Assembly (NCBI GenBank): GCA_037042915.1
Contig: CM073197.1
Location: 1,860,001 to 1,924,000, forward strand
DNA: 64,000 bases
Direction of reading: 5' to 3'
Source of the DNA: Auricularia sp. M13
Taxonomy: Eukaryota > Basidiomycota > Agaricomycetes > Auriculariales > Auriculariaceae
The notes below the pieces were generated by a model that saw nothing but the letters and a program-made list of their open reading frames with translations, was not told the DNA's origin and made no database searches. Positions 22,260 to 33,233 of this stretch are shown piece after piece; position 1 is the first letter of the stretch, and each line of letters starts with the position of its first letter. The translations under genes were made by a program, and so were the position numbers.

Positions 22260-23179
22260 TTATCTATGCTCTCTTCCTTGAGCCAGCCATATCCTACCGC
22301 TCTCGTAGGCCCCTAGATAGAGAGCACTCCCAAGCATCGTCCACAGAGTACGCAGTGCACCGCCCCGCCAGAGTCCCTTTACACCCTCATTGGCAAGAAT
22401 GCCTCGAGCAGTGGCCAAGGCAGAGGCAGATCGAGTGTTTCCGGCGTCAAGCATAACGCGCGTTTTGACGACGTCAACGGGGGTGGTGAGAGCGGCAGCA
22501 AACCCGCCGGCAATGCCACTACTCGCAGCGGTGATCAGCCCACTCTCCAGCAGAGTACCAGTTCTCGTTCCAGCCCGATCCCGTTGTTGTTTCAGAATCG
22601 TCCCTCAGATGCTCAAACAGCGGGAACTGCATGGCCGTGAAGGGCAGGTTGCGACCAGCGAGCGTGAAGAATCCCTGCCAGAGCGCGCGCGGGTTGGAGC
22701 GAAAGCGGGCGAGCGTCTGCATCGTTGCATTTGCGCTCTGCTGCGCGTCGCCGCGGACCATTTGTGCGTTCTGCTTGATGACCTCAGCAGGCGTGAGGAT
22801 CGCACAAGAGACCACTTCCGCCGCAGAAGACGCAAACGCATGTACGATAGGCTGTGGAAGAGGAGATTGCGCGAGCAAGGCTTTGCAGCCTTCGTAGGTC
22901 GTAAAGAATGCTCCTGCTGAGACGGCCGCATGTTATAGTCTGAGCTTATAGGAAGCCGTGAAGGAGCACACATGATGGTAAAGTCGCTACAATGACGCTG
23001 CCTACGCCCTGATACAAGCCGCGCAGCAGGGCTGGTCGGTTACTTTGGTATATCTGAGCATAGTTGGCTGACTGGAGACGCGTTTTCAGAGTGTCGAGGG
23101 GATAGACGAGAAGATCGACAGTGAAAGCGGCAAATGCTCCAGCGAGCAGTATATCGATGCCGGTATTCGGTGCAGCCAT
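22260..23179 (-). CDS. PET8: mitochondrial S-adenosylmethionine carrier (SLC25A26/Pet8-like)
   Basis: Mitochondrial carrier family protein with three repeats, placed in the inner membrane. Repeat 1 has LLVYPLDTLKTRLQSANYAQ, repeat 2 has ILTPAEVIKQNAQ and repeat 3 has TTPVDVVKTRVMLDAG, each matching the P-x-[DE]-x-x-K-x-[RQ] signature. The form PAEVIKQ in repeat 2 and overall similarity point to the SAM/SAH exchanger. ATG 23179 gives the start MAAPNTGIDILLAG. Between repeats 2 and 3 the frame jumps after FPLFEHLR. Removing one G of the GGG at 22602-22604 (CCC on plus) would continue TILKQQRDRAGTRTGTLLES into GLITAASSGIAGGFAAALTT. The stop is at 22260-22262, 90 bases from the convergent EED-like stop. 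Divergent from MPC1. Confidence 0.82.
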
Positions 23180-23345
23180 TCGAGCTCTGAAGTTCTGAAG
23201 CGCCAAGTTCGGGGACAGTAAGCAAATGCCGGGCGCTCGAGACAGTAGTAGAGCTGGAGAAATAGGAAGGAGTCAATGAGAAGGAGGTCAACTTTGGCTT
23301 TTGCCTTCGGAGCAGCCCGACAATTGCAGGCTCATTCCAGCAGCC
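23180..23345. promoter_or_regulatory. divergent promoter region, SAM carrier / MPC1
   Basis: The start codons of two mitochondrial inner-membrane carriers lie 166 bases apart on opposite strands. I recognise no factor site. A shared promoter is inferred from spacing. Confidence 0.45.
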
Positions 23346-23933
23346 ATGGCGTCCGTGTTCTCGCAATTCGCAAACTGGCTGAGGACCCCGGCTGGCCGCC
23401 AATATTTCTTCAGTATGGCTCCCTGGTGCCTATCGGAGCGTATTTACTGAAAAAACTGTCTAGGCACGCATTTCTGGGGCCCAGTATGTCTGCGCGAGTG
23501 TTGGCTACCATCCGCGCATAGCTCAACCCTACGCAGGTCGCCAACTGGGGTATCCCTGTCGCGGCCATCTCAGATGTGCGAAAAGACGAGGAGCTCATTT
23601 CTGGACCCATGACGAGCGCATTGACCATCTATTCGTGAGCGCTGCGTTACTCATCCCCCGTTATCACCTGCTCACGCGACCCGTACCGTCAGTCTCACTT
23701 TCATGCGTTTCGGTGCGGCGTCCATCCCCTATCTCTCTAGGGGTCTCATGCATCCTTCGACAGCATGGCGTGTGCAGCCGCGGAACTACCTGCTCTTTGC
23801 CTGCCATTTGATCAACGCAACCAGTCAGTCCATACAGGGCGGGCGCTTCGTGAATTACTGGTATATGGGCGGCCGCGAGCGCAGGTTGTTGCAGCAGCCC
23901 CCACAACCAGTCGAAAACAAGAAAGACATCTAA
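23346..23933 (+). CDS. MPC1: mitochondrial pyruvate carrier subunit MPC1
   Basis: Forms the pyruvate importer of the mitochondrial inner membrane together with an MPC2-type subunit. Five exons join cleanly. [20 protein letters not shown] with FFS starts at 23346. A 17-base exon encodes the invariant THFWGP. Then come [20 protein letters not shown] and [13 protein letters not shown], then LTFMRF, and finally [20 protein letters not shown] and SQSIQGGRF, with a short Gln/Pro-rich tail to the TAA at 23931-23933. Introns have donors GTATGG, GTATGT, GTGAGC and GTGCGG. Conserved blocks of the MPC1 family are all present and in frame. The protein ends 165 bases from the convergent DNA ligase stop. 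Confidence 0.93.
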
Positions 23934-24097
23934 TGTCGTGCTTTCCTCTCTCTTTCAACTCCGTCGTCGTCGTCGTGTTCCAGCACCCATACACTTACAA
24001 TATTACACTGGGGCACATGCTTACATTGTTCAAAGCCATCGAAAGCGAGATTACGTCATGGGAAAGCAAGACAGGCCCCGCGGGCGCAGACTGCAGT

Positions 24098-27000
24098 TCA
24101 CCAAATGTCATCGTCTCCGCCTCCTTTCTTACTCGCCTTGCTTTGTGCAAGCGCCTGTCGCTCATACATTTCCGCAATCTAAGTGGCATGTTCAGGAGCG
24201 CCGCGAATCGAACGATATGCAGCGCCATCCGTACCTGTTCTGGCCCGGTAGCATCATCCGCATTCTTGTCGTCGCGTATGCGGATGAAACGCGGGAAACG
24301 AAGTGAGATGCCGCGCTGGTCAACCTGAAGATTCACTCAGCAAAAACATCTGGAGGGGTGCGCCAATGCCGACTGACCTTTCCTTGGGCAGCCGTATACA
24401 CAGGGCTCAAGCTCAAATCGGCAGCCAGTACTTCCCAGACAACCTTGGGCTCGAACCATACGTCGGGTTTGGCGCCTCCAGGTCGGATATCGCCTCTACA
24501 GGTTTCGGTCTCGAGTTCTCGCAATGTCGCATGATGGGACGCCAGTGCCTCTTCACTGAAGCCCGTGCCAATTTTACAGATCGTTTGGAACTCTTCCGTA
24601 TCCGGGTCGTAACATGCGAGCAGGAAGGCGCCGTAGACGCCTGTCCGTTTTGCCCGCGCCATGGTAGGCACCCACAACGACAAGGTCGAGCGAGTCGCCA
24701 ACGCCAGCAAGGTAATCCTTTTTCAACTAATTTGGATTAAATGTCAGACCCAGAGACAAGAAAAATTCAGAAAGATAAGGATGACCTTGAGCCAGTTGAC
24801 ACTGCGTCTGCTGGGTTCGTAGTAGCTTGCGTCTGTCTGCAACATCTTGACCATTAATCCTTCGCATCCGTCCTTGATACTCTCCTCGAGGAATAGCTGG
24901 ATCTCTTCCGTGGTCTCGCCATCGGAGGCTTTGGCAAAGTCGAATTCGCCCGGAACGACCTTAAAATGTTGTCGCAGCAGTTCGCGCCGCTCTTCCAACG
25001 ATTTGTGTAACAATGGCTAATCATAAGACATGAGCACTCGTCAATGACCGCACCACCAATGGTACCAACCTCGCCATTGAGGAACAACAGGTCAAAGGCG
25101 AAGAGACAGACGCGAACTTGAATATCCTCAATTTTGACGTCTTTGCGCTTCCGTTTGCTGAGCTCTTGGAATGGCATGAGCTTGCCCGTCGTCCGGTCAA
25201 CCGCAACAGCCTCAGCATCAAACACGAAGCTCTTCGTCTTCTCCGTGAAGCACTGCAAACTATCAGTGTACGCGCCGCGGCGCCGGCGGCTGAGCGCTCA
25301 CGTTAGGCAACTGCTCCACGAGATCGGGATACTTCTTCGACATGTCCTCAGAGTTCCGGCTGAACACGCGTACCGTGCCGTCGTCGAGCCTGTGCACCTG
25401 CGGGAAATGTGTAAAGCGGCCGCGGCCCATAGGCAGCTTATTGGCATACCTGGGCACGTTCGCCGTCGTACTTGTACTCGCACGTAAATCGCTTCCCTTC
25501 GAAACGATTGAGTACCTCGCCGATGGCCTTGGTTGGTTTCGCCAACATGGGCTTCAGTGGTACGCCTATTGACAGTTAGTTGCCAGCTGGTATAAATTTC
25601 AATCCACCAGACGTACCGGGCGTAAGCTTGCAGCGCTCAGCTAGGCCGTCAATGCCCACTTCGAGGAGGGCGGGCACAACGGCGTCGTAGTTCGGCAACT
25701 CGCTATAGACCTGCTTCAAAACGTTCGACGCGTGGTCCAAGCGGGCAGCCAGTTTCTCCTTGCTCCATTTCTTCTGAGCTGCAGGTCATGGTCAGACGTG
25801 GACAGGCGTGGCGGAGAGGCACGTACATTGCTCTTGCTCAGCAAGTACTGCAGCGTGCGCGAGCGAGAGGAGCACGCTGCGCTCTGCATTGCCGATACGA
25901 AGCTTGCCCTCGAGGCTGCGAATGATATACTTGGCCTCGAGGTCTTTGCATAATCCCAACATCTTGGAAATAATACCGATCTTGGAAGCTTGCGACTGTA
26001 TGCGCCATTGTGCGTTAACACGAGTAACCAGTTGGCAATAAGAAGGAACGTACGGCGTGCCCTGCCGTCGTGGCAATTTGTTTCAGGTCCTTGAAGACAC
26101 TCTTCAGAGTGAGCGGTTTCTGGGACTTGAGGAATCCCTTGAGCGCCTTCTGGCCTTTCTTCGAATTCTACAAACCGCGTCTGGGCTATCCGCAGTATAA
26201 CACAGCGCAGCACATACCATAGCAACTAGGCCAAGATCTCCCTCTTTCTTGAAGTCGGCCTTGATGGCGTCTGCAGTGCGTCCCGTGGCTTGGGCGATCG
26301 CCTTGATGAGGAGACTCTCGCCAATTCCCAGCTCAATGCCTTCGTAGTCTGGACATAGCTAATGCTGTGTGAGCACACGAAATGCGAAACTGCGACGTGC
26401 ATACACGATTAATGCACAGATAAACACTCTTGAGGAGCGATTCCTTGTCCTCTGGAGCGCTCCGTTGGATAACGAGTAATAGGAAAGAGGTAAGTAGCGC
26501 AGCCTTCTCTATGCGCTTCGTTGTTGCCTCGATCAGAGAGAAAGTGTGCGACAAAGCAGCGTATGGAACGCTGTGTTCTGGATGAGCTGGTGGACATTCG
26601 GAAGGCATATGAGGCCTACTCTTGACCAGGTTTCCATGGGTGTACATCAACTTCCTTGATTTTGGAGACGGCCCATTCTGCGCTGCGAGAAAATTAAGGT
26701 AAATGCTGACAATGCGTTTGCGAAGAACTGAACCTACTTCTTCGACGCTGCCTGCGACACTTCCGCTTCGTCGGCATCCGAATCTAATCCTACTTCCTCT
26801 TCCCCGTCCTCGTCGGCAACTGGGCGCGCCTCCTTATCGCTTTGTTCAGGCTCTGACGCATCTTCCTCCTCCAACGGAGCGACTTTCTTCGGTGCCCTGG
26901 AACGCTTAACAGGCGGGGAACTTGATTTCGCTTGTGTCGGAGAGGCTGGAGCATGACCAAATTAAGTGGAGATGGGAATGTGAGAATGTAAAATACTTAC

Positions 27001-27509
27001 AGCTCGCGGCAGCAGGAGCATCGTCCTCGTCGTCGGACTCGATGATACGTCGCTTCTTTGTGGCAACTTTGCTGGGCACATCTATCCATCTAGTGAGCTT
27101 CAACCCATTGCACCCACGAGAGGACTTACCATTGGTCGTATCAACAGCCTCGTCTGCCTTCCGTTTCGGCTGCTGCGATTCGCTCTTGGTGACGACGGGC
27201 GGAGCTGCTGTTGACACAAACGCGTCAGTGACACGCGTCACAACGACTATACAGGTCATGCGCACCGTCCACATCCATGGCCGTGTCCTCCGGAACGTGT
27301 TTTGGCTCTTCAGGCGGCGCTTCTGCTTTCGCAACGGCCGTCTTCTTGCCCTTGGTCCAGAGCTCTTTGAGACTGGCCTGTTGAGGAGGAGCGCGTTTCG
27401 CGTTGGGAGGCATTGTGAAGAAGGATCCCTGGAGCGCGGGCCTGTATGAGCGCGTGTAGGCACGGACGATGCGCAAGGACTGGCTCACGAGCGTCCGTTG
27501 CCGACTCAT
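24098..27509 (-). CDS. CDC9: ATP-dependent DNA ligase I with alternative mitochondrial start
   Basis: Seals nicks in replication and repair. The catalytic Lys lies in [13 protein letters not shown]. Other ligase blocks are [61 protein letters not shown], the C-terminal [20 protein letters not shown] and [15 protein letters not shown]. The gene ends [10 protein letters not shown] at 24098. The first exon contains two in-frame ATGs. From 27509 the protein begins [20 protein letters not shown], an amphipathic Arg-rich leader. From 27413 it begins [20 protein letters not shown], where QASLKELW resembles a PCNA-interacting box. This is the arrangement known for yeast Cdc9, whose long form goes to mitochondria. 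At least ten short introns are present. The frame jumps at the AAAA run 24648-24651 inside the conserved GKRTGVYG block, probably one extra base. Confidence 0.92.
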
Positions 27510-28015
27510 GTTTCGGGTCGGAGTTTGAGACGCGCTTTCGGCCTCGAAAGACAGGAATGCCGATATATAGCAGAATTTCCTGAGTCTCAGTGGACTGGTC
27601 TGAGTATCACCAGCATGATGTACGCCGTAGGCAAACCACCAATTCCATAAGTAGCCGCCTAGTTCGATGACGATTAAACGGTTCCAGTACGGTGTAGGGT
27701 TTTTTAGCTATAGCTAGAGGCGGGCGTGTTTATCATCTTCATCTTTGCAACCTGTGCAGTATATATGGTGGACAAGATATATCTCAGGATGGTCCACTGC
27801 ATATAATACTATATACAAAGTTCAGCGGCCGCGCAAACAAGGTCGTGCGAATCCAATGCAAATCGGCCCTGAACCCGGTACTTGATGCAGCATGAACAGA
27901 CGCTGCCTCGTGTACAACAAGACCCGTCTCAGTGCCAGTCTCAAGAAGCCGTGGGCGTCCCGGGGCGGCGCTGCCTCTGCCTCACCATTAATCGTCCGCG
28001 CCCATCGCCACCGCC
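27510..28015. other. divergent intergenic region
   Basis: About 500 bases between the ligase upstream start and the next gene, which is transcribed the other way. TATATA-like stretches occur at about 27560 and 27750-27810. Open frames that begin near 27880-27892 overlap the next gene in other frames and may hold a first exon, but I cannot define one. Confidence 0.3.
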
Positions 28016-29589
28016 ATGGCAAAATTTCTCTCAAAAGAGGAGATGGAGGCCCGCATGGCCGCGACCAGAGGGCCCCCGCCACCAGCGCCAACCACCCAAC
28101 CCCAACCCCAACCCCAGCCCCAGCCTCCTGCAGGCCACCCTTCCTTCATCCCGATGCAGCAGCCCGCCTATGCAACTTATTATGCTGGCCCTCCACCCGG
28201 CCAGCCAGACTATGGGCGCATTCCCGCTGGCTATCCCTACCAGCAGCCCTATGCGCAGGGACAATACTACGTCGACCCATATGCCATCCCTGCGCAGGCA
28301 CAACCGCCGCAACCATCGGCGCAGCAGCGTCCCGACGACCCAGACGGCGCCATATTCAACATGCCACCGGGCGGATGGACGCCTAGACATAGCTACTGGT
28401 ACTCTCAACGCGGCCGTCGTCAGAGCACAAGATCACGAACGAAACGATATGGTGATGACGAAGAATACGACATGGACGATGATGAAGAAGAACCAGAACC
28501 GCGCGCACGAGTGTACAGACGGCACACCCACGACTATGTACGACGACGACACTCAAGCAGTCAACACCCAGGGCGAATGACTCCCAACATGCAAGTCAAT
28601 AGCTTTACCGGAGGCGTGTGCACTTGTACCGTTGCACAGGAGGATCCGATCGCTGACGATCCTCCTATCCCATCCAGGCTATACAGCTGTGTCGCTGCAC
28701 GGTTCCGACACGGTGCGTCGCCACAAACGCAGCAGAGCTGGCAGGCCAAGTCGGTGCTCATAGCTCTGGTATCAGATCAAAATCCTGAACCTCCAGGGGC
28801 GCGAAGTCGTGCATCGCGTCCAGGCGACGCTTGATCATTTCTGGACCCAAAAGAGCGAGCTTTCTCACAGTCGAGACGGCTTCAATTGGACCTTCAAGCT
28901 GGCTGGGAGGCCTTGGACAGCGACCGGGGACGAAGGAATACGGTCAGTCGATATATTACACGGAAAAACTCGCATTTGCTCACATATCTTGCATGCATTC
29001 TCGCAAACGCAGCGCAAAGCGCACGCTGACGCGGCTATACACTACGCTCGCTGGCTGTGGTTACAACTTTGTCTGCACCACCAATGCTGGCAAGCTGCTT
29101 TCTCCGCCCTCGCAGCTCTTCGAAGCCTGCGACAAAAGCGGCATCAATGCGACCGCCACGTACATCGGCCTCACCATCTCGGCATCCAAGCGCAAGATCA
29201 CTCTCATTGACCTGCCGCCCGTCCTTGCCACGCGAATCCGCGACCTTGTGCGGAACTACTTCCCAGACTGCAGCCTGAATGGCTTTCCTCCGCGCAGCGC
29301 GGCGTACGACACAGGCGAGGACCCTCAGCTGCACGAAGACGAGCTGCTTGCGCAAGGCATTATTATCGTCCGTCTCCCGGGCTTGTTCAATCGTGTTCCC
29401 AGCTTTGGGGTGCCGAGGCAGTACGAGACGACTAGTGAGAATGTCATGGGCCACCTGAAGTTCGTCCTTGACAGCGCGGGCTTCACGCTCACGGCTACGG
29501 TTCCACTCGATCTTCCTCTGATCACTCTTCGCGGCCGACGCCAACTGATACTCTATCGCGCTCTGGGCATGTATTATGGGCCCTACTAA
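28016..29589 (+). CDS. uncharacterised protein with Pro/Gln-rich N-terminus
   Basis: The N-terminal part, from MAKFLSKEEMEARMAATRGP, is a disordered Pro/Gln/Tyr-rich region with a (QP)n run at about 28085-28130, then an acidic stretch (DDEEYDMDDDEEEPEPRARV). After introns, a folded C-terminal domain reads YQIKILNLQGREVVHR, FNWTFKLAGRPWTATGDEG, YTTLAGCGYNFVCTTNAGK, TATYIGLTISASKRKITLID and LPPVLATRIRDLVRNYFPDC, and ends at 29589 with LGMYYGPY. This C-terminal module has the look of a fungal-specific domain of unknown function. I cannot assign a reaction or location. The join between the acidic region and the C-terminal domain (about 28600-28780) is not resolved, and the start may be further upstream. 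Confidence 0.55.
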
Positions 29590-30758
29590 CCACCGCGCTT
29601 CCTACCCTCTATGGTACTCTCTATCTTGCTCTGCCCGCTTGCGTCTCCTTTGTCCGTCTGTATTATGATCTCGAGCATCTTGTTTCTGTAGGAAGGTAAA
29701 AGATGGTCCTTGCTGTACAAACATGTCGCAAATTTCACGAATCCAGTCCGACTTTGGCCGGCTACGCCAGCAGCCCACCTTGCTTGCCTTAGTTCTGTAC
29801 CGCAAGAGATAGTTATAGGGCAAACAAACAATATTTACAGATTACAGTCAAGATGTTGGAGCACTCTATGGTGAAGGACTCCAGCCAGAGCAATGAAACT
29901 GGATGTAAAACCAGATGGGATGGACGAGTGGGTTATAGTAACTATGCACAGTTGTTCGGGCTCAAGCTCTCAAGACCAGCCGCTCGAGAGAGTCAAATAT
30001 ATATACTTGATGTCTGCATTCAGACACTCTTCTCTTCGCAATGTGACCCTGAACGACATGAGGTTATGCATGCCTTCGTCTCTGCCAACTTGTTTGGGAG
30101 GAGATTACCACGATAGTGGTATGCAGGAAGTGTACGGCGAGCTTCAGTGAGACAAAAAGGTCGAACCTTTGTTTTGTGGTCTCTGTGCTCGTGTTCCTTA
30201 TGTTCAAGGACGACTATCGGGCTCCAGGGAGGTGAAGCCCTGCTGGAGATACGTATGGTAATTGACAAGTGTTGAACCAACACGGTTGAAAGTTGAACGT
30301 TGAAGCTTGAAGCTTGAAGTATTGAAGCGCCTACTTGCCAACTGGCTTGTTGACGCCGTTCTTATGGTGCTAGCCTGCTTATTCAGCTGAAGCCAAACAC
30401 AAGATGCTATGATAGGACGCTGCTGAGTCATCAAGAGCAGGGCTAGGCGGATCATTATCGGATCCCCATCAGATCACAAGAAAGAGGCGGACAATTATGA
30501 GGAGGGAGGGACCTGCAAGCAAGGTGATTCAGCTTTCATGCCATGTATTATTCTTGCCAGTATCGTCGCAGGCCGTCGTGCCTTTGGCCCGATGCGTCTA
30601 TGTACAGCCCGTGAGATAAATAAGGAGCGTGGATGATAAAAGCACAAAATGAATATCTATGCACCAGATTGGATCATGACGGGCGACGCAGCGATGAAAA
30701 GGCATTATCATTTCCATTCCATTTCTTCGACCATAAAACCGGTGATGGCTCCACCCGT
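29590..30758. other. convergent intergenic region
   Basis: Apart from a short 7-base tandem repeat at 30285-30327 I see no gene, RNA or element here. The open frames are short, AT-rich and without domain features. The 3' untranslated regions of both neighbours must lie here. Confidence 0.4.
30285..30327. repeat. 7-base tandem repeat (NTTGAAN)
   Basis: Consecutive units GTTGAAA, GTTGAAC, GTTGAAG, CTTGAAG, CTTGAAG and an eight-base unit TATTGAAG are visible directly. A related GTTGAAC occurs just before, at 30271. It lies downstream of the trehalose-6-phosphate synthase gene. Confidence 0.8.
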
Positions 30759-32671
30759 TTAAGCGACGGCAACAGCGCCATGCTCGAGTTTCTGGCCTTC
30801 ACGGTCGATGTCAATCTGGGTGATGCCGGACCCGCTCATCATGCTGAGACCGCGGAGAGGTGTGCGCGAGCCAGAGTGGCTCTGCCTGCGACGCGAGATG
30901 CCTGCGTCCACAATGGCCTTCGCGGGGTCGACGCGGCTCAGTTCGCGGACGAAGGATGTTCCCCAGAACGCCGCAGAGTACTTCTCGATGTACTGAAGCG
31001 CACCGTCAGCAAACATACGACACGTTTCCGGGTTTATTCCGCACCTTAAACAGCTTGCGATGGTTCTCGGTCCGCGTTTCCTCATCCAGAGTGACAGCTT
31101 CGTGTATCGCATCCGCGACTTGCTGCGAGTCCCACGGGTTCACGACGATCGAGCCGTTCAAGCTCTGCGCCGCGCCCGCAAACTCGGAGAGGATCATGAC
31201 GCCGTGCTTCTTCTGCTGACACGCGATGTACTCGTACGAGACGAGGTTCATGCCGTCACGCGTACTGCTGACGAGACACACATCGCTCACGGCGTACAGC
31301 GCGCAGAGCTCATCGAAAGGCAAGCTCTTGTGCATGAAGTGGATCGGCATGAAATCGACCGTGCCGAAGCGACCGTTAATGCGTCCTACGAGTTCGTTCA
31401 CGGTCGAGCGGAGATTTTGGTACTCCTCAACGTCCTGACGGGACGGACGGCAAGTTGAATGAGCACGATCTATATCGGCGTTAGCATTGATAGGGCCATG
31501 CCTTGGAGGACAGTCAAACCTTGCCGATCCATTCCGGGTGCTGAGAGAGGAAGAGTTCTAAGGCGTGCAAGTTTTTGCGGGACACCCTTGATGTAGTCAA
31601 GACGGTCGACGCCAACGATGATCTTGCAGCCGCGGAAGCGTTGCTCGAGCTCTGCGATACGTTCGGCGACCTTCGGTTTGGCGATGCCCTGCGGGAGCGT
31701 CAGTCATGACGCACAGCAAGCGCTTAAATAGAGGCTCGCTCACTTCAACGAACTGGTACGGGTCAATGCCAATGGGAAACGTGCCGACATGTGCATAGCG
31801 CCCCTCGAATTCCACGCCGTTGGGCATGGTAGGGAGGCCGAGGATGCGCGTGCACGACGACAGGAAGTGGCGGGCATAGTCGTACGTGTGGAAGCCGAGA
31901 AGGTCGCAGTGCAGAACGCCAAGGAGGATCTCGCGGCGGACGGGTAGGATACTGAGATGCGTGTCAGAAGTGTCGGTCAGGGAAAATAAGAAATGCATAC
32001 CGGTAGATCTCGCTCGAGGGGAAAGGCGTGTGCAGGAAGAAGCCAATCTTGATGTCGGTGACATTGTTCTGCTTGACCTCGAGCTGCAGCTCGTCGTTCT
32101 CCTTGATGTCGCTAATGATGCGGCCGACCTCGGACTGGTGCGTGCCAGGCTTGTTGTCGACGAGGCCGCGCAGGAGCATGGGGAGCAGCATGAGATGGTA
32201 GTCCTGGACCCAGACCATGTCGCCAGACTTGAGCTGGGAGCGGACGGCCTCGGCGAAGCGCAGATTGGCCTCGCGGTAGGCGTGCCAGTTGGCCTCGTCA
32301 AAGTTCATCTCGCCGGGGTGGTAGTGGAAGAGCGGCCAGAGAATGGAGTTGGAGAAGCCATTGTAGTGCCTGTCTGCGAGCTCGTCGTCGAGGTAGACGG
32401 CTTGGCACGAGAACTCCTCCTCCAGGCGCCGGTCGACGAGCGGCCGGTCCTTCTCTGGGATGTAGAAGCCGGGCCAGCCGATCCAGGTGAAGTTGAGCTG
32501 CTTCTTACAGCCCGACAGCGCAGAGACGAGGCCGCCAGAGCTCATCTTGAAGTGGTACTCGCCCTTCGCATCCTTGGAGATCGTGATGGGCAGCCGGTTC
32601 GACACAACGAGCAGACGTTTCGACCCGCCAAAGTTCATCTCGGGCTCGTTTGCAGGAAGAGTACCGGACAT
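30759..32671 (-). CDS. TPS1: trehalose-6-phosphate synthase (GT20)
   Basis: Makes trehalose-6-phosphate from UDP-glucose and glucose-6-phosphate in the cytosol; trehalose is a stress protectant. Motifs in order: LLVVSNRLPITI, NFTWIGWPGFYIP, FSNSILWPLFHYHPGEM, MVWVQDYHLMLLPMLLRG, IGFFLHTPFPSSEIYR, REILLGVLHCDLLGFHTYDY, CKIIVGVDRLDYIKGVPQ, VCLVSSTRDGMNLVSYEYIA and ILSEFAGAAQSL. Start MSGTLPANEPEMNFGG is at 32671; an open frame continues upstream to 32707. The stop is at 30759-30761. Introns interrupt after EIYR, PYQFVE and PEWIGK and near the C-terminus. At the five-T run 31572-31576 (A on the coding strand) the frame jumps inside KGVPQKLHALEL, which fits one extra base. This is the short catalytic type; no TPS2-like phosphatase domain follows. 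Confidence 0.93.
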
Positions 32672-33233
32672 CCTGGCTATATGGAGCGGGTTATGTACGG
32701 CCAGCAAGTGCAGCTACGAGGGCAATGCACGTTCGCCAGAAGAGCGCTGCCAGTGGACAAAGGTCGACACCTCACACGATGACATCACGCGAAAACCTCC
32801 GCGTCTATTCTTCCGCAATCCTCCGCAATCCCGGACAGGGACGCTTTGGGCAGACCCGTCCGAATTGTTGTGCGATCCAGATCGATGAAGTACTGGCGCT
32901 GTCCGGAGCCCTTCTGTACACGTCGTCGGCCCTCGAACGTTCCTCGATGCTCTGCTGGGAAGTCTCAGAGAGTCTCAGCTAGTTCCAGCTATCGCAAGCG
33001 ACCGACACCGAGGATTTGCCACATCCGCCCACACTGTCTCATCTATTAGGACGCAGCGTGTCACAACCTCAGGCATCAAGTTTATTCATAGCAGGAAAAT
33101 AGCATTCGAACGCTGCGCGTTACTATCGCCGAGACCCGTGCCCATACACCTCGTACAGCCTGGAATTAGCCCTCTTTCACCCAATTGAAGAAACGGAGAG
33201 CAAAGGGGATAAGTTACATGCGTATCATAACTA
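32672..33233. other. upstream region of TPS1
   Basis: No gene visible. A perfect tandem 10-mer TCCGCAATCC occurs twice at 32812-32831 and GTCTCAG is repeated at about 32962-32978. Either could be a regulatory site for TPS1, but I recognise no known stress element. Confidence 0.3.
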
